From CAUZEB01 sp963578655 (GTDB taxonomy: Bacteria > Chloroflexota > Dehalococcoidia > Lucifugimonadales > CAUZEB01): DNA of 16,892 bases. Position 1 is the first letter of the stretch, and every line of letters begins with the position of its first letter. Below, piece after piece: positions 14,803 through 16,892 of the stretch. The notes under the pieces were generated by a model. The model was given only the letters and a program-made list of their open reading frames with translations, had not been told where the DNA came from and did not search any database. The DNA lies in contig CAUZEB010000021.1 of NCBI GenBank assembly GCA_963578655.1, positions 1-16,892 on the forward strand. Reading direction: 5' to 3'. Position numbers and translations under genes: made by a program.

Positions 14803-16512
14803 TTATTGTGCATCATGCAATTTGCTCATCTCAATAGCGAACCACAACGCCATCCCGCCACCCCGGTCATCATAACCGCTTATAGCCGGTCTGTTCAGAT
14901 ATCCTGACTTGTTTTTATAGACTCCACTGCTCGCACAGACGTCGATTATTTTACCGTCATTATCTATACGCTCGATAACGCCTTTCCATGCTAAATTGAG
15001 TAATGTTAGATACTGAGGACCTAACCAGCCGAGACGTATCCCTTTTGCTACAGAATATCCTATCATTGAGGTGGCAGAGTGTTCGTGATAAGAACCTCTA
15101 TAGTTAAGTAATTGTCGGAACATACCAGATGGCTCCTGAGTTAATATTAATCCATCCAGCAGCTTAACATGCATTGCGATTATGCTATCTCTATGAGAAT
15201 TATTTTCTGGCATGTAAGTTAAGACTTCTGACAGTCCTAATGCAGCGAATCCATTACCTCTACCCCAGTAGTAGGGAGTAGATCTACTATGCCAGTATAA
15301 ACCGTTATTCTGTTGGGTTTCACAGTGCAATAACATGTTAATAGCTATCTCTATATAGGCGGTGTCATTTGTTATACGGTACGCTCGTCCTAAAATTGTT
15401 CCTACGAGAAAGAGATCTTCTGCACGAAATTCTGGGTCAGCTGGGAAAGGAGGCTTACCGTAACCCCTGCAGGTGAAATGTTGTGCTGAATGCAAGAGTA
15501 AATCAGAATGAGTACTATCATTGGTGATTTCTGCGAGCTCATCGGCCCAGAGCACTGCGCCTAGATTATGAGTTTCTACACTATTTCTGAACAATTCGAG
15601 AGGTTCTGATAGGTATGGCGTGATCATTTTAATTATGTCGGGGATAGGATTGCGAATTGTATCATCCATGGTCCATAAACGTAAGCGCCCGCTTAGTCCT
15701 ATGCCTTGAGTGTACATTAGTGGTGATTCGAATTTGTGTCCGTATGATCCAGCTAATATTGATGCTATGTTTTTGGGGGATCGTGACCCTAGTGAGAGCA
15801 AGTTTAAGCGTGCGGACGAAGGATTCGGTGCTGGATTTTTTGCTAATGCATACCAAATTTGGTTTAATTGATTGGGGAGATGATTTTCTGGTGTTGTTAG
15901 CCGAAGCCCTGGAATCGTGTGAATGTCGGGTTGGTTTTCAATTCCTAAGCTACCAATAAGACTGTCCTCTTCAGCTATATCGCTGCGGCGTAAATGTACG
16001 AATTGTTCAGTTGCTGGCAAATTAGCTTCCAGAGATACTAGATGACCAGGAATTAATTCTATAATTAAATCGGGAGCTAGAAAGCAAATCCAACGCCATA
16101 GATATCGTACTTCAGGATTAACTGGATCGTAGAAGAATGCATTTGAGGGAGGGTAACCCGATAATAAGTTTCCCCCTTTTGCATTTTGAGGAGCTTTTGC
16201 TGTTGTAAGTCCGTCTATATTCGCACATGGAATAGCGCTTATGGCCAATTTCTTGGTTATAATATCATCTGTTTCTAAAAAGACTCTCAGAGCCTGGAGT
16301 ACCAATTCAACCTCTTCAGTGTAACCTGAGAGTCCTCCCAACAGCAGGACTCGACTTTGACCGGGTTTTATTAGATAGGAATTCCTATCTAATAAAACAG
16401 GTATAGGCGTACCTGCGGAAGTTATACCACAGGCTGACACCGTCCATATATCAGGTCTCCTATTGGCATAGCTGGCGACTATTTCGTCGATGGTTAATGA
16501 AAGCTCTGGCAT
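14803..16512 (-). CDS. Degenerate M14-like domain fused to a GH88/GH105 glycoside hydrolase
   Basis: Two-domain protein of 569 residues. Residues about 20-260 resemble the M14/succinylglutamate-desuccinylase fold (R-V-L-L-L-G-G-L-S-G-Y-T-E-E at 54-67, A-P-D-L-I-I-E-L at 146-153). The zinc ligands appear lost: the usual H-G-x-E is S-G-Y-T-E, and the later histidine after P-D-L is isoleucine. It is therefore probably a binding or structural domain. Residues about 300-565 are an (alpha/alpha)6 barrel of GH88/GH105, unsaturated uronyl/rhamnogalacturonyl hydrolases that remove 4,5-unsaturated uronic acids left by polysaccharide lyases. Motifs are E-D-L-F-L-V-G with likely catalytic Asp366, Y-Y-W-G-R-G-N-G-F (414-422), and S-A-T-S-M-I-G-Y...K-G-I-R. 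AAGGA lies 8 nt before ATG 16512. No signal peptide, so likely cytoplasmic. It converges on proA with a 51-nt gap and carries a perfect 34-bp palindrome at codons 38-50. Confidence 0.82.
   Translation of the reverse strand: MPELSLTIDEIVASYANRRPDIWTVSACGITSAGTPIPVLLDRNSYLIKPGQSRVLLLGGLSGYTEEVELVLQALRVFLETDDIITKKLAISAIPCANIDGLTTAKAPQNAKGGNLLSGYPPSNAFFYDPVNPEVRYLWRWICFLAPDLIIELIPGHLVSLEANLPATEQFVHLRRSDIAEEDSLIGSLGIENQPDIHTIPGLRLTTPENHLPNQLNQIWYALAKNPAPNPSSARLNLLSLGSRSPKNIASILAGSYGHKFESPLMYTQGIGLSGRLRLWTMDDTIRNPIPDIIKMITPYLSEPLELFRNSVETHNLGAVLWADELAEITNDSTHSDLLLHSAQHFTCRGYGKPPFPADPEFRAEDLFLVGTILGRAYRITNDTAYIEIAINMLLHCETQQNNGLYWHSRSTPYYWGRGNGFAALGLSEVLTYMPENNSHRDSIIAMHVKLLDGLILTQEPSGMFRQLLNYRGSYHEHSATSMIGYSVAKGIRLGWLGPQYLTLLNLAWKGVIERIDNDGKIIDVCASSGVYKNKSGYLNRPAISGYDDRGGGMALWFAIEMSKLHDAQ
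16365..16398. repeat. Perfect 34-bp palindrome inside a coding sequence
   Basis: Left arm GTTTTATTAGATAGGAA (16365-16381) and its exact reverse complement (16382-16398) meet with no spacer; the centre is GAATTC. In the fusion gene it encodes V-L-L-D-R-N-S-Y-L-I-K within the M14-like domain. The next bases out (16364 G and 16399 A) do not pair, so the symmetry stops sharply at 17 bp per arm. Confidence 0.95.
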
Positions 16513-16684
16513 GAATATGTTCCTTCAATCCGATAGAAACAGGGTCCTCAGATTACAGTATAAACATTGAGGCAGTTAAATTCATAGTGGACGTAATCAT
16601 GCGAAATTGTAACAGATCAGGATGTCAGAATTGATCTAATCCCTGATGGATTTACGGATTCGGTTAGTAATCATTGGGGTGACA

Positions 16685-16892
16685 TTAGAATATGATTCTT
16701 TTCGTGAGCTCGGGAAAGTTATTTTTAGGAGAGTTGACTAGCTTGGATACTTCGTACATTCTCATTTCATTTGAAGGGTATGGAGTGAGAATATTTGATA
16801 ACGTCCTCATATCTTGGATTTGTGGATCTAGCCATAGATCTTCAGCCTGATCGGTCAAAATAACTGGCATACGTTTATGTATATGTCTAGTG
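16685..16892 (-). CDS. SRAP domain protein (YedK/HMCES-type), C-terminal part, 5' end beyond window
   Basis: The SOS-response-associated peptidase family senses abasic sites in single-stranded DNA and cross-links to them through Cys2. Only the last 68 or so residues are present. The frame is open to the right edge (T-R-H-I-H-K-R-M-P-V-I-L at its upstream end), so the ATG at 16870 is internal, not the start. The block I-H-x-R-M-P-V-I-L with its conserved histidine, followed by D-L-W-L-D-P, is the signature of this family's C-terminal half. The end N-S-P-K-N-N-F-P-E-L matches the usual V-N-x-x-x-N-x-x-P-x. The catalytic N-terminus cannot be checked. It precedes the M14-GH105 fusion on the same strand with a 172-nt gap. 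Confidence 0.82.
   Translation of the reverse strand, partial: TRHIHKRMPVILTDQAEDLWLDPQIQDMRTLSNILTPYPSNEMRMYEVSKLVNSPKNNFPELTKRIIF

Noticed and set aside
16685..16870. Complete 61-residue gene starting at 16870
   Set aside because: The frame is open upstream to the window edge and matches the middle of SRAP proteins, so the ATG is internal.

Overview
The window is a compact, AT-leaning bacterial chromosome segment with ordinary bacterial gene structure (Shine-Dalgarno sites, some TTG starts, short gaps). No phage, insertion-sequence, CRISPR or rRNA genes were seen. The mix of a corrinoid methyl-transfer cluster, a CocE/NonD hydrolase, a C69/secernin peptidase, a CoxE-like VWA protein and selenoproteins would fit a marine or anaerobic-leaning Chloroflexota (SAR202/Dehalococcoidia-like) genome. 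That placement is an inference from gene content only.

The left half (about 1-8460) reads almost entirely on the minus strand. In transcription order it holds: a homocysteine S-methyltransferase-family protein (8460-7573); an unrecognised 225-residue protein (7516-6839); a UroD/MtaA-type methyltransferase (6713-5676); a B12-binding corrinoid protein (5453-4710); a small four-cysteine protein (4662-4420); a membrane-anchored protein with a CxC motif (4376-3867); a ferredoxin:thioredoxin reductase (FTR) catalytic subunit (3853-3416); a glutaredoxin (3373-3125); tRNA-Asp (2962-2888); a C69/secernin peptidase (2799-1429); and a CocE/NonD hydrolase that runs off the left edge (1146-1).

The main discovery is at 3125-3853. 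Simple ORF calling breaks these genes at in-frame TGA codons. Read through, they give a complete 145-residue FTR catalytic subunit and a complete 82-residue glutaredoxin. The FTR has TGA at codons 61 and 93, exactly the two redox-active cysteine positions of the family, while all four cluster-ligating cysteines (59, 76, 78, 91) are kept. The glutaredoxin has TGA at codon 14, the first residue of its CxxC-type site (U-G-P-C). Each TGA is followed 13-15 nt later by a 7-bp hairpin with a G in the first two loop positions, as expected of bacterial SECIS elements. This looks like an all-selenium redox relay: ferredoxin to a double-Sec FTR to a Sec-glutaredoxin. It lies just downstream of a corrinoid methyl-transfer cluster.

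The right half (8864-14751) is on the plus strand: an alpha/beta hydrolase translationally coupled to a CoxE-like VWA protein, a seven-bladed TolB/PD40 propeller lipoprotein, and proB-proA (the first two steps of proline synthesis). Converging on these from the minus strand is a fusion of a degenerate M14-like domain with a GH88/GH105 glycoside hydrolase (16512-14803), which carries a perfect 34-bp palindrome inside its coding sequence. The 3' end of an SRAP (YedK/HMCES-type) gene lies at the right edge.
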